A stretch of 64,000 bases of DNA from Brachyhypopomus gauderio (taxonomy: Eukaryota > Chordata > Actinopteri > Gymnotiformes > Hypopomidae). The position numbers and the translations under genes are program-made. Positions 37,280 to 48,839 of the stretch are shown piece after piece (positions within the stretch are counted from its first letter, which is position 1; the number at the start of each line of letters is the position of its first letter). The notes under the pieces are model-generated. The model was given only the letters and a program-made list of their open reading frames with translations. It was not told the DNA's origin and ran no database searches. The DNA is taken from positions 1 to 64,000 of the forward strand of contig NW_027507071.1 in NCBI RefSeq assembly GCF_052324685.1, read 5' to 3'.

Positions 37280-37648
37280 TGAATTGCAGTACCTTTTTAA
37301 ATTTTGTTTTTATTTCTTACATTACCAGCATTAACTCCTTGTCAATGTGAAAACTGTTATTATTTGGCTTCCCTCTTAGGTATGTTACAGTACTCTATAA
37401 AATGTGCACATAATGACAATTACACTGTTTTAAGCTTTTAATTTTTTTTTCCAATAAATGTTGAGCATATTGTAATATTTTACATATTTTTTAAATGCTC
37501 TTTTAATTACAAAATTTTCACAATTGTTTCAGCCAAACCCATGACCTTGCCATTGCTAGTGCTTTGCTTAGTAGCAAATATGTACCATTAAGTTAATAAT
37601 TGTGCCATTCACATATTTTTTATTTTTATATATTCTGCAACATTCTAG

Positions 37649-38904
37649 AGTAAGGGGGGATCAGGGAGTTGAGAATGTCCAGATAGCACGCTTCATGTTC
37701 AGTCCGTGGTACTGGGAGGAGCAGTTTCATTTCTGGAAAAAGTGTCCACAACCAGCGGTGCGTTTAAACCAAAATATGTATCAGACATTCTCATATTCTC
37801 TTTAATCCTGTGAAGATCTCTGAGATTAAGGATACACAAACTGTAGTCTTGTTTTCAAGTAACATTGTAGGCTTTGATGATTTTTCTGCTCTTAATGTAA
37901 CAATTAACGCTTTTAGTTGATTAAAAATTACATGCTTTTACCTGTGTTTTGGCCTTAACCCAAATTTTAATGTTATTCAGGAATTCTAACATGCTTTCTA
38001 TAAGTAATTATTTCGAAACAGGACCATTCCATATTGTAAATGGAGGCTACTACAGCAGTACTTACTGTCTTCTGAGGTGCAGTACTTTTACTTTTTAGTA
38101 TCGAGAGATTATGGAGAGATGTGTGGACTGCAGTGACCAGCGTGTACTATGATGTCCTCCACTATCTTGAGGAAGGCAACTATCTTGACATGGCAGACCA
38201 AACATACATTTTCTGTTGCCATTATACCTTTGTACCAAGACTTCAAGATGACCTAGACATTTTTCAAGATGGCTGGGACAATCACCAGAAGGCAACAGGA
38301 CTCCAAACCAACTGTGGGCAATAGGACACGTTTATCAGCCAGTTCAGGAGCCCCAAAATGAGGAGGTGGGTATGTTGTTACCCATCACATGTCTGTATTT
38401 ACTCTAAAACACTTGGAAGTTTTTTTGATTCAACACTGACCCTGGATTACCCAGTCCTGCATATTTTTGTGTATTTCTTCCTCTAACACACCTCCTTAAC
38501 CTAATAGAGGGTTTGTTAATGAACGTATTTGGTGGTATGGATGCAGGGTAAATAGTAACATGTAGGGCATGAGGTACTCCAGGACCAGGGTTTAGAACCC
38601 CTGGTTTAAGCCAGGTCAGGTTTAAGTACTATAAGAAATCTCAAACTATTGGTTGGTACAACGCACTTCCTTGATTTTTGCTTTTTTATTTTTTATCTAG
38701 GCATTGGACATCCCAGAGATTGACTGGGAGAGCAGTGGGTTACCTCACATTAGAAATGCTGGAATTCATGTTGCTGCAACAGGCTGTCCACTTACAGCAG
38801 AGCAGTTTACAGCACTCAGAGACCTCATTGACCCCAGAGCAACATCACAGTCACGTGGTGCTGACATCTACATGGCTGCTGTGCAGTTCTACCAGACTCT
38901 TTGA
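37649..38904 (+). mobile_element. Integrase-core (rve/DDE-type) gene remnant, fossil
   Basis: Three plus-strand exon-like blocks with plausible GT-AG edges: about 37649-37756, 38095-38370 and 38701-38904. Together they carry text typical of a fish integrase-core protein family: VRGDQGVENVQIARFMF, ERLWRDVWTAVTSVYYDVLH and HYTFVPRLQDDLDIFQDGWD, then a C-terminal tail ending FYQTL and a stop. This integrase type is multicopy in fish and is thought to come from a mobile element; which one is unclear to me. It is broken, with a few breaks, and the N-terminal part is not seen. It converges on the HECT gene to its right. Confidence 0.65.
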
Positions 38905-39345
38905 GTGAGAGGTTTATGAATGTGTTTTGGAGGATGATGGGGGTGAAGGCAAGAAAACTGCTGCAGTGGATCGTTTTCAAATAGAAAAGACTGGAAATGT
39001 TAAGACACTATTGCCTTAAACATTTAAGTTTTCATCAATGTCTTAAAACTAGTAGTTTCCTAATAGGAAGTATAAAGATATCCCATAAAAGCTTAAATGT
39101 ATTCATTACAATTTTATTTGTAATTCACAATGTCAAGTAGAACACAAATAAAAGTTTATGTACTTCCAAGATTGTCACTTGTGACCAATATTTTGTTAAT
39201 GAAAGGTGGTGTATGGTAACAAAAAAGGGTTTATGCATTACAGTAGAGAAACACTTCTCTGCAGAATGTAAACAGACATTCAAAGACATGCACAATTGTA
39301 ACAATGCTTGCACAGTCAGCATGTTAATAAAAGTAATAATAAAAA
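38905..39345. other. 3' flank of the integrase remnant
   Basis: AT-rich, with AATAAA near 39147 as a possible poly(A) signal for the integrase remnant. No gene seen. Confidence 0.4.
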
Positions 39346-39395
39346 TTAGTGGTGGGCCGTTAACGGCATTAACGCCGATAACGGCCCACCACTAA
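39346..39395. repeat. 50-bp palindrome, fused transposon ends
   Basis: A near-perfect palindrome: TTAGTGGTGGGCCGTTAACG pairs with CGATAACGGCCCACCACTAA around a short centre. It reads like the two terminal inverted repeats of a fish DNA transposon joined after loss of the interior. Confidence 0.75.
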
Positions 39396-39495
39396 TATAT
39401 ATATATTTATGTCTATATAGGATATATATATGGTAAAATGTAACCATGGTCAAAGAAAATTTTTTCCACGTAGAAAATCAACAGATCCTCTAGAG

Positions 39496-39640
39496 CAGGG
39501 GTCACCAACATGGCGCCCGCAAGGACGTCATGAGTCGCCCGCGGGCCTGTTCTAAAAATAGCTCACAATGAGCTGCATCTTTTTTTTTTTGCTACTATTA
39601 GAGATTGTCCGCGATTGCCGTGTGGCTACTAGCTAGCGGG
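39496..39640 (+). mobile_element. hAT element left-end fragment
   Basis: Begins CAGGGGTCACCAACATGGCG and continues with 'gcccgcgggcctgttctaaa', the recognisable left end of a common fish hAT element. No matching right end was found. The fragment fades before the HECT tandem array starts at 39821. Confidence 0.6.
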
Positions 39641-39820
39641 CTATGTAAATAATGTACTCGCCAACCAACAAACAATAGCAAAATGTAACGCAATCACCAT
39701 AATTGTACTGTCCTTCCAACTTTGCACTGTGCAGAGGAGGAACTGGCAGCAAGGTTGAACACTTCTCTTCCATTAATACTCTGAAGACCACAGGTTGTCC
39801 ACAGGTTTAATAACGTAGAA

Positions 39821-41229
39821 AGTGTGAAACTGAATAAAAACTACAACAAAATACAATTACAACATATACTATTGTAATAATACACGGTCCCTACAGTGTA
39901 ACATAGCATACATTGACACTGTATTAGTGCACTATAAACATTTGGCTTCAATAATATATGACAGCTACAGAATAAATTTATCTGATATTGCAATATATCA
40001 TGATAGAACTAAATATAAGTAAATAAACAATATACATACAGACGATACCACGAAAGACGAAGGATGAAGGCAGATGCATGTGGATTATCTGTCAGTCATC
40101 AAACACATGTAAAACATCCATGAACTTTCTACTTCCTGTGATGTTACTGACTATTTACAAAATCACTAATAGGAGGTGCTAAAGCTACACTTACAACACT
40201 AACAGCACAAGCTAACAGCACAATAATAATTGAAAGAAACTCATACCAGTCTCAATGAACTGCTGAAAATATCCCGAGATGCGACACTTGTTTTCCAGTG
40301 GTCAGTCGTCATCATCATCATCTGCACTGCTTTCAGTGGGCCAGCGTATGTATGGGAGCAATATCTTAAAAACAAAAGCACTCAAGACTCCTGCTGTTTG
40401 TATATGTCTAGGTCATGTACACCACATAAATGTGTTATCGAAAATTGTTTTCTTTAAAAAATATGTACATAAACATACCTGTGGCATAAGTGAATATTCA
40501 CTTTCCTTTGGAAAAACCTGCACATCTTTCCTTTCAATCAACAGTGACCACACCTTGGTTTCCTTTAGTCCTTTCCAAATTTGTTTCAACTGACGCAATC
40601 GTCTACCAATTACCTGCAGATTTGGCAAAAGTCACAATACAATACTGCTTAATTTCATGTAATGTATTAAAATTTGCAGTGAAATGGAATGTGTAGATAG
40701 GGCATGTTACCGCATGTGACAAAAGGCGTTCAAAGAGCCACCTTCTGTTTGTATTGGTTGGGCCAGGTAGATCCCAAGAAAGATTCAAGGACAGTCTGGC
40801 ATTCATCTTCACTGAGTTCATCATCTCCATCAACCTGGACATAAATGGCTGCAACAACTTTTTCAATAAAAATAGAAAGAAAAAAAAATTAAACACATGA
40901 TGTACATACCAATTTGATGATTTCTCGTATATCATGGTCAGGACAATCTTCTATTTGCACTGTGGCTGTCTCAGGTGAATCATGGACAATTGCTCTGCTG
41001 AGTCCAGGCAGCCGAGGCCCCCCATGTAAGAATGTCCCAGCATCCGTCCAGCTACTAGAAACATGTCACCCTCAATGAGGAACTGGGATGATGAAGGGAC
41101 CAGATGATCAGGTTCACCTTCAAATAGGCATGTCCTTTCGGTATTTCCTGTAATTGAAAGATGGACACGAATGTCAACATTTCTAATTCCAAGAAAAAGT
41201 AATAAACATGTGTAACAATGATCATCATC
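39821..41229. repeat. HECT exon block, tandem copy 1 of 3 (1409 bp)
   Basis: Nearly identical to the next two blocks, with a period of exactly 1409 bp (39821, 41230, 42639). On the minus strand it contains the same four exon-like pieces described for copy 3: 41138-40902, 40828-40704, 40606-40482 and 40357-40240 (approximate). This is the copy furthest downstream in gene orientation. Confidence 0.95.
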
Positions 41230-42638
41230 AGTGTGAAACTGAATAAAAACTACAACAAAATACAATTACAACATATACTATTGTAATAATACACGGTCCC
41301 TACAGTGTAACATAGCATACATTGACACTGTATTAGTGCACTATAAACATTTGGCTTCAATAATATATGACAGCTACAGAATAAATTTATCTGATATTGC
41401 AATATATCATGATAGAACTAAATATAAGTAAATAAACAATATACATACAGACGATACCACGAAAGACGAAGGATGAAGGCAGATGCATGTGGATTATCTG
41501 TCAGTCATCAAACACATGTAAAACATCCATGAACTTTCTACTTCCTGTGATGTTACTGACTATTTACAAAATCACTAATAGGAGGTGCTAAAGCTACACT
41601 TACAACACTAACAGCACAAGCTAACAGCACAATAATAATTGAAAGAAACTCATACCAGTCTCAATGAACTGCTGAAAATATCCCGAGATGCGACACTTGT
41701 TTTCCAGTGGTCAGTCGTCATCATCATCATCTGCACTGCTTTCAGTGGGCCAGCGTATGTATGGGAGCAATATCTTAAAAACAAAAGCACTCAAGACTCC
41801 TGCCGTTTGTATATGTCTAGGTCATGTACACCACATAAATGTGTTATCGAAAATTGTTTTCTTTAAAAAATATGTACATAAACATACCTGTGGCATAAGT
41901 GAATATTCACTTTCCTTTGGAAAAACCTGCACATCTTTCCTTTCAATCAACAGTGACCACACCTTGGTTTCCTTTAGTCCTTTCCAAATTTGTTTCAACT
42001 GACGCAATCGTCTACCAATTACCTGTAGATTTGGCAAAAGTCACAATACAATACTGCTTAATTTCATGTAATGTATTAAAATTTGCAGTGAAATGGAATG
42101 TGTAGATAGGGCATGTTACCGCATGTGACAAAAGGCGTTCAAAGAGCCACCTTCTGTTTGTATTGGTTGGGCCAGGTAGATCCCAAGAAAGATTCAAGGA
42201 CAGCCTGGCATTCATCTTCACTGAGTTCATCATCTCCATCAACCTGGACATAAATGGCTGCAACAACTTTTTCAATAAAAATAGAAAGAAAAAAAAATTA
42301 AACACATGATGTACATACCAATTTGATGATTTCTCGTATATCATGGTCAGGACAATCTTCTATTTGCACTGTGGCTGTCTCAGGTGAATCATGGACAATT
42401 GCTCTGCTGAGTCCAGGCAGCCGAGGCCCCCCATGTAAGAATGTCCCAGCATCCGTCCAGCTACTAGAAACATGTCACCCTCAATGAGGAACTGGGATGA
42501 TGAAGGGACCAGATGATCAGGTTCACCTTCAAATAGGCATGTCCTTTCGGTATTTCCTGTAATTGAAAGATGGACACGAATGTCAACATTTCTAATTCCA
42601 AGAAAAAGTAATAAACATGTGTAACAATGATCATCATC
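41230..42638. repeat. HECT exon block, tandem copy 2 of 3 (1409 bp)
   Basis: The second copy differs from the first at only a handful of bases (for example ctgtagattt against ctgcagattt near 42023, which removes the AG of one splice acceptor). Confidence 0.95.
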
Positions 42639-44040
42639 AGTGTGAAACTGAATAAAAACTACAACAAAATACAATTACAACATATACTATTGTAATAATA
42701 CACGGTCCCTACAGTGTAACATAGCATACATTGACACTGTATTAGTGCACTATAAACATTTGGCTTCAATAATATATGACAGCTACAGAATAAATTTATC
42801 TGATATTGCAATATATCATGATAGAACTAAATATAAGTAAATAAACAATATACATACAGACGATACCACGAAAGACGAAGGATGAAGGCAGATGCATGTG
42901 GATTATCTGTCAGTCATCAAACACATGTAAAACATCCATGAACTTTCTACTTCCTGTGATGTTACTGACTATTTACAAAATCACTAATAGGAGGTGCTAA
43001 AGCTACACTTACAACACTAACAGCACAAGCTAACAGCACAATAATAATTGAAAGAAACTCATACCAGTCTCAATGAACTGCTGAAAATATCCCGAGATGC
43101 GACACTTGTTTTCCAGTGGTCAGTCGTCATCATCATCATCTGCACTGCTTTCAGTGGGCCAGCGTATGTATGGGAGCAATATCTTAAAAACAAAAGCACT
43201 CAAGACTCCTGCCGTTTGTATATGTCTAGGTCATGTACACCACATAAATGTGTTATCGAAAATTGTTTTCTTTAAAAAATATGTACATAAACATACCTGT
43301 GGCATAAGTGAATATTCACTTTCCTTTGGAAAAACCTGCACATCTTTCCTTTCAATCAACAGTGACCACACCTTGGTTTCCTTTAGTCCTTTCCAAATTT
43401 GTTTCAACTGACGCAATCGTCTACCAATTACCTGCAGATTTGGCAAAAGTCACAATACAATACTGCTTAATTTCATGTAATGTATTAAAATTTGCAGTGA
43501 AATGGAATGTGTAGATAGGGCATGTTACCGCATGTGACAAAAGGCGTTCAAAGAGCCACCTTCTGTTTGTATTGGTTGGGCCAGGTAGATCCCAAGAAAG
43601 ATTCAAGGACAGCCTGGCATTCATCTTCACTGAGTTCATCATCTCCATCAACCTGGACATAAATGGCTGCAACAACTTTTTCAATAAAAATAGAAAGAAA
43701 AAAAAAACACATGATGTACATACCAATTTGATGATTTCTCGTATATCATGGTCAGGACAATCTTCTATTTGCACTGTGGCTGTCTCAGGTGAATCATGGA
43801 CAATTGCTCTGCTGAGTCCAGGCAGCCGAGGCCCCCCATGTAAGAATGTCCCAGCATCCGTCCAGCTACTAGAAACATGTCACCCTCAATGAGGAACTGG
43901 GATGATGAAGGGACCAGATGATCAGGTTCACCTTCAAATAGGCATGTCCTTTCGGTATTTCCTGTAATTGAAAGATGGACACAAATGTCAACATTTCTAA
44001 TTCCAAGAAAAAGTAATAAACATATGTAACAATGATCATC
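42639..44040. repeat. HECT exon block, tandem copy 3 of 3
   Basis: The third copy is about 7 bp shorter because of a small deletion at the A-run near 43701-43707. It is the copy that joins the unique upstream exon at 44045-44131. Confidence 0.95.
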
Positions 44041-46132
44041 ATACCTAGATTAATACTGAAGCCAGCTTTAAGCCTTTGAATAATTGCTGAAAAGAAGTAT
44101 CTTGTCACTCCTTCACCAACAGCAACATCTCCTAATATGGTAAACACAATTTAAAAGATAAAAACACAGAAATTAACAAGTTGTGTAAATGAATTAACAA
44201 TTAACAAGTTGAAGGTGGTGTGCTGGACTTAGTCCTCCAATATCAGAAACTGAATTAGGGTCATTCTATTATCATCCACAATAAAGATCTTGGCTCAAAT
44301 TCTTGGGGTTAAAATTATTAATACTACAGACTATATTTTTGCTGTATTGACTAGACATTTCCTACTGTTCTTTCATACAAAAAGCTTTACAATGCTTTAC
44401 AATTTTTGACTTGAAAAGGTACAGAAACGTCTAGCCCAACACCTGCAGCCTAAATCTTGCAAGCTAGACATGATTTTGAAGATTCAATTGATAAATAACT
44501 GAGCATGGTACTTCTTAGATCAGATCAATGAACTAACTATGGGCTAGTTATTTAGGTGGTGATGAAAAAATTACTGATATGAATATTTACTGATAATGGC
44601 TATACTTGCTGCAAATGAACCAGAAGTTATTTCTGTATAACTGTTGAAACATGATCAGGAAGGTGCACTGAAAGCACTTTAAGGAAGGTAAATATGTTTT
44701 CTCTACAGAGTTCAGATTCAGTTGAGCATTATTTAGTCTAGATGCCAATAATAAGTGAAACAGAAATAACTGTCTATGGTTGGTATCCCATTCAAGAAGA
44801 AATCTGTTAAACAGCAATTTCAGACCACTTTTTCGTGGTCTCGCTGGACTCGCACTTAAAATGAATGAATTAGTGGCTAATTTTATGTGATTTACGTAAT
44901 TTCGAACATATCAAATCTTGTTGAACATGTTCGTGTTTGTTCTGTTATATTCCGTTCAGTAGATCAAAAGTTCTGGAGTTTTGAAGATTAAGGTGATTTG
45001 TAAGCGCTAAATAAAGTAACTTCCTGTTCGAAGGCAGAATTAATTCATGGTTAGGAAGATTTTATAAACTCTTAACTGCTACCATGTGAAATTTCATAAC
45101 CATCCGAGAACCGGCAATGAGTGAATTTGTTCAGTACAAAAACGCGCATCCTGCAGGTCGAGTACATGTAGCTTAGACGCTCCACAGAAAGGATAACCAG
45201 TAATTCCTCCCTTAATCTTTGACCTTGACATTTGACCTGTATTGATCAAAGTAATGTTGATGTGGTTCCATATCCTGTAGGCCAATTGTATTTTATTCCT
45301 TCCTTGAAAATTTCATTTCATTATCTTCATTATTTCCATTATTCACAAATTTGACCACAACATATTATTTGTATTGTAGCACATAGTACAAAATATTTAG
45401 CTCACTACATTAAAATATATAAGAGACCTGACATTATCTTGACTAGGGCCAGCTGCACTTCCTGACTGCGAGGTCAACAAGGACAACAGGTTCCTTGTGG
45501 ACCTGATAACATTTGCATTTCCCTACAAGCACAAAGAAAACACAACTAATATTTGTACCCTTTCTTGCATCCTACGCATTCCCGCCATGCTGCCAATCGT
45601 GGAAAGAAAATAAAGGGTTTAACAAGAATGAATAAACATGTATAAAATGGCGGCATGAACAACTTCTGAAACACTCTGCTATGCCTTTGTTTTTTATATG
45701 CATTTAAAACATTAACTGCCAATAGCAAACCATTTACTACGATACTTTTGAACGGTCCAAACGCGAAGTTTAAACGTATTGCCCGTTTTACAGCCTGTAG
45801 CTAGTTCTGATAACTAGAACCAGCAAGACCCTGATTGTTTTATGCCCTAAAATTAACTATTTTCTATCCTACAACCATTCTGACAAATGAATGTTACTAC
45901 GTCAGGGAAACACATACTTAAACGATAATGTTAATCAGTACACTTCAAACTCTTTATATGAGAGCAGCTCATACCAACCAAAGCTCTTAGTTAACCTCTA
46001 CTAACAAGCTAGCTAACTAGCTAAAGTTCCCCCGCGTTATAACGCAACCACCGTTACGTAACGCAACACATCAAACTTGCCGCGTTGAATCTGAATAACT
46101 TTGGATGCACTTACCTCGTTGTGGTGCTCCAT
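43065..46132 (-). pseudogene. G2E3-like HECT-domain ubiquitin ligase gene, decayed
   Basis: Minus-strand exons with GT-AG edges are: first coding exon 46132-46115 (MEHHNE), a tentative exon 45522-45428 (GNANVIRSTRNLLSLLTSQS), 44131-44045 (DVAVGEGVTRYFFSAIIQRL), 43961-43724 (EGEPDHLVPSSSQ, FLVAGRMLGHS, then EDCPDHDIREIIKL), 43652-43529 (DGDDELSEDE, SWDLPGPTNTNRRWLFERLL), 43431-43307 (GRRLRQLKQIWKGLKETKVW) and 43182-43065 (ILLPYIRWP, NKCRISGYFQQFIET). This is the N-lobe side of the HECT domain of the fish G2E3-like family, which ubiquitinates substrates through a catalytic Cys in the C-lobe. The C-lobe is missing. There are frameshifts in exons 43961-43724 and 43652-43529 and an in-frame TGA in the last exon, shared by all three tandem copies, so it decayed before the triplication. 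Confidence 0.7.
44132..45427. other. Presumed intron of the HECT gene
   Basis: AT-rich, with no exon or element that I recognise. The middle exons expected for the family were not found here. Confidence 0.4.
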
Positions 46133-46230
46133 TAGTTGTCTCCGCCACAAACGCGACTGATCTTCACCCACAGACGCGACCGAGAGTGAGGCACCGCTGT
46201 GATTGGTTTAATGCGTTGGATTGCTCTAAG
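46133..46230 (-). promoter_or_regulatory. Putative 5' UTR and CCAAT-box promoter of the HECT gene
   Basis: On the minus strand a CCAAT box (plus-strand ATTGG at 46202-46206) lies about 70 bp upstream of the first ATG. The stretch is richer in CG dinucleotides (ggtcgcgtctg, cagtcgcgtttg) than its surroundings. It fits a TATA-less promoter; this is inference. Confidence 0.4.
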
Positions 46231-46872
46231 GTTTACTTTTCCTGAGAAGCCCGGATGTTTCATCGCGGGTCTGAATCTGTATTTCTGAGTTTTGAATCAT
46301 AGCGATTTGAATTTAAGGATCTAATTTTTTTTCATGTGAAAAATGCAAGTTGTAATATTGAAATTTATTTTTTTCCAACAGCAAATTTCACCATCTCGCA
46401 AGTTCAAAACATAAAAAAGCATTGTTAAAATTCAAATGTATGAATTACGCCATTAAATATTTCAAGTGTATTAAATGTAATGTAAATATAATACAAATAT
46501 ACAAAATTCAGATTCAAATATTTATGCTCCATATTTTTAGCTCCATATTCATCAGGTTATTGTAGCAGCCTGGCTGATTTCGTGACATCGCGCGTGCTAA
46601 GCCACTTAGAATGTTTGGTTTTGAATGTTTGATTGGGAAGGTGGAATGTTTGGATTTCAGTTTCGATGCTGAAAAGCTCAAAACCGGTCGTATGAGATTT
46701 TGCTCTGCGATTTACAATCTAATGCGATTTTCTAATCTTCACTTTGAGAATGAGTTTTTACCCTCTGATAACTGACCTGCCTGGGCAGGAACAGAACCAC
46801 GTCATGGACACGCCAGATTTTACCACTCATGGTGAGAAAAAAATGTTCATATACTGTACATAACTTTATACT
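46231..46872. other. No gene recognised
   Basis: AT-rich intergenic sequence with A/T runs. No repeat family recognised. Confidence 0.4.
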
Positions 46873-47225
46873 CAGGGTTGCCAACTCTCACGCATTGAGC
46901 GTGAGACACACACATTTGACCGTCTTCACACGCTCTCACGCCACACTTGCGATATCTCACGGCGAAAAAAAAAATCCGGTTTATTTATCTCTGATCTACA
47001 TCTATGATTCAATTAGTTACTAGTTCGCTCTGGCGCCAACCACCGGCGATCGATATAATACTTAATTTGTGTCCATTTTATCGATAGATCGCGATATAAC
47101 ACTTAATTTGTGTCCATTTTATGTTCACCCCCCGTCGACAACTTACGTTCGCCACCAATTTACACTCGCCACCTCCTCCAGGTTCAAATCTCACTCCAAG
47201 CGATCTTCAAAAGTTGGCAACCCTG
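46873..47225 (+). mobile_element. 353-bp MITE (CAGGGTTGCCAACT ends)
   Basis: Inverted termini CAGGGTTGCCAACT / AGTTGGCAACCCTG with TATACT on both sides (46867-46872 and 47226-47231), a 6-bp target duplication. It contains 'tcgatcgatat...acttaatttgtgtcc' text that recurs inverted in the copy at 48072. Non-coding; superfamily not assigned. Confidence 0.8.
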
Positions 47226-48071
47226 TATACTTCTATATAAGACAGTACATTTAGTGAACATTGCTTATGAGTATTGATTTCCATAGGCTTATTTATATTA
47301 AAAATGTAATATACACATGTATGTAGTTTTCTAAGGTTTAGAAAAATAACCTATATATATATATATATATATGTATTCTACTGGTGACTTTCAAGCTCTT
47401 TATTTCATGTGTACAGGACATTTTGATTATTATAATTAATGGAGCATGGGTTATTTCTTTGACTCAGCACAATTTTCATAAATCCCACCATGTTAACATT
47501 CTCCATGTTGCCATGGAAAATGCAAATACAAATAAACATTTTTAAAAAGAAACGGGTTTCATGACATGACATCACAAATTCTTATGCATTCTCCCCACAT
47601 TCTAATGACATCACATGGCACCATAGCCCTTCTTATAATCACTTGTTCATAATCACTTACAATAAGAATAAAGGAATATAAGAGGAATAAACTTCTTGAA
47701 GTCATGAGATCTGCACAGATTATAGTCACTTTCAGAAACAGAAAAAATGTGCTCCCATGCCTTACAGATTTATTCAGCTGTTTTAGCTCTCAAGTGAAAA
47801 GCACAGCTATTCTGTAGCTTTGATTTGATGCACTTTATATCTTTTATGTCAAACGTTTTATTTAAATGTCTACATTTAATTTAAAATTTAATAATGTGTT
47901 TTCCTCTATAAATTTATTTCTAACATTTCATTATTGAATTTTTGTTCTATTTAAATCAATTGTATTTAATTATTTGTGATAGCTTTTATCTCTATTTTTT
48001 TTCTTATAGACCTGATGATCTTATAGACTCATGCTTCCTCTGTGCCCTGGGTTGGTGTTTTGCATTTAAAA
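47226..48071. other. No gene recognised
   Basis: About 0.85 kb of AT-rich sequence between two inverted MITE copies, with a (TA)n run near 47352. Confidence 0.4.
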
Positions 48072-48405
48072 CAGGGTTGCCAAATGACACACGCATTTGA
48101 CCGTCTTCACTCGCTCTCACGCCACACTTCCGATTTCTCACGCAGTGGGTGGGTGGGGGGGTTGCGAACGTAAGTTGTCACCGGCCGGGGTGTAAAATGG
48201 ACACAAATTAAGTATTATATCGCGATCGATCGCCAGTGGTTGGCACCAGAGCGAACTAGTAACTCATTGAATCATAGATGTGAATCAGAGGTAAATAAAC
48301 TAGATTTTTTTTCCGGCTTGAGAAATCGTATGTGTGGCGTGAGAGCGTGTGAAGACGGTCTAATGCGTGTGTCTCACGCTCAATGCGTGAGAGTTGGCAA
48401 CCCTG
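48072..48405 (-). mobile_element. Second copy of the CAGGGTTGCCAA MITE, inverted
   Basis: About 334 bp, related to 46873-47225 but in the opposite orientation: 'gagcgtgagac' is at the left end there and at the right end (inverted) here. No clear target duplication is visible, so the flanks may have been rearranged. Confidence 0.75.
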
Positions 48406-48417
48406 TGTATCTGCATG

Positions 48418-48558
48418 CACGGACGTAATTTGGGGGGGGAGGGGGGGTCATGTCACCCCCACTTTTTCAAAAGCCAGTTTTGGACCCCCCCAGTTTTTAC
48501 GGTTAAAACCAAATATTTAAATACCCCCCCCACTTTTTATTACAAAATTACGTCCATG
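48418..48558. mobile_element. hAT-type MITE, 141 bp
   Basis: Termini CACGGACGTAATTT and AAATTACGTCCATG are inverted repeats. An 8-bp target duplication TCTGCATG is present at 48410-48417 and 48559-48566. The interior consists mostly of G and C runs. Confidence 0.85.
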
Positions 48559-48718
48559 TCTGCATGTACCTGTAACTAATTTCTCAACAGTGAACTGTAC
48601 CAAAAAATGGTTGGAGTATCCAATTTGAGGGCATTTTACTGTTTGATTTTGAGTAACAAAACAGGTTATCGTACAAGCTTGAGGCAGTAGACCTCAAGTA
48701 ATAGTTGTAACAATGTGA

Positions 48719-48738
48719 CCCCCCCCCCCCCCCCCCCC
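48719..48738 (+). repeat. Poly-C run
   Basis: About 20 consecutive C upstream of the first USP42 exon. Confidence 0.9.
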
Positions 48739-48839
48739 AGCCAGCATGTATGTTCTGTTTGTGTCATTCTGAGCAATTACCACAGGTGAGTTCTTGAAAA
48801 GTGCATCTAACTTCAACGATCTGATTCTATCTGGCAGGA

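Noticed and set aside
40230-40628. Short frames on both strands in the 1409-bp blocks, such as the one near 40279 with SSSSS
   Set aside because: They are shadows of the minus-strand HECT exons and introns. The exon reading has splice sites and family motifs.
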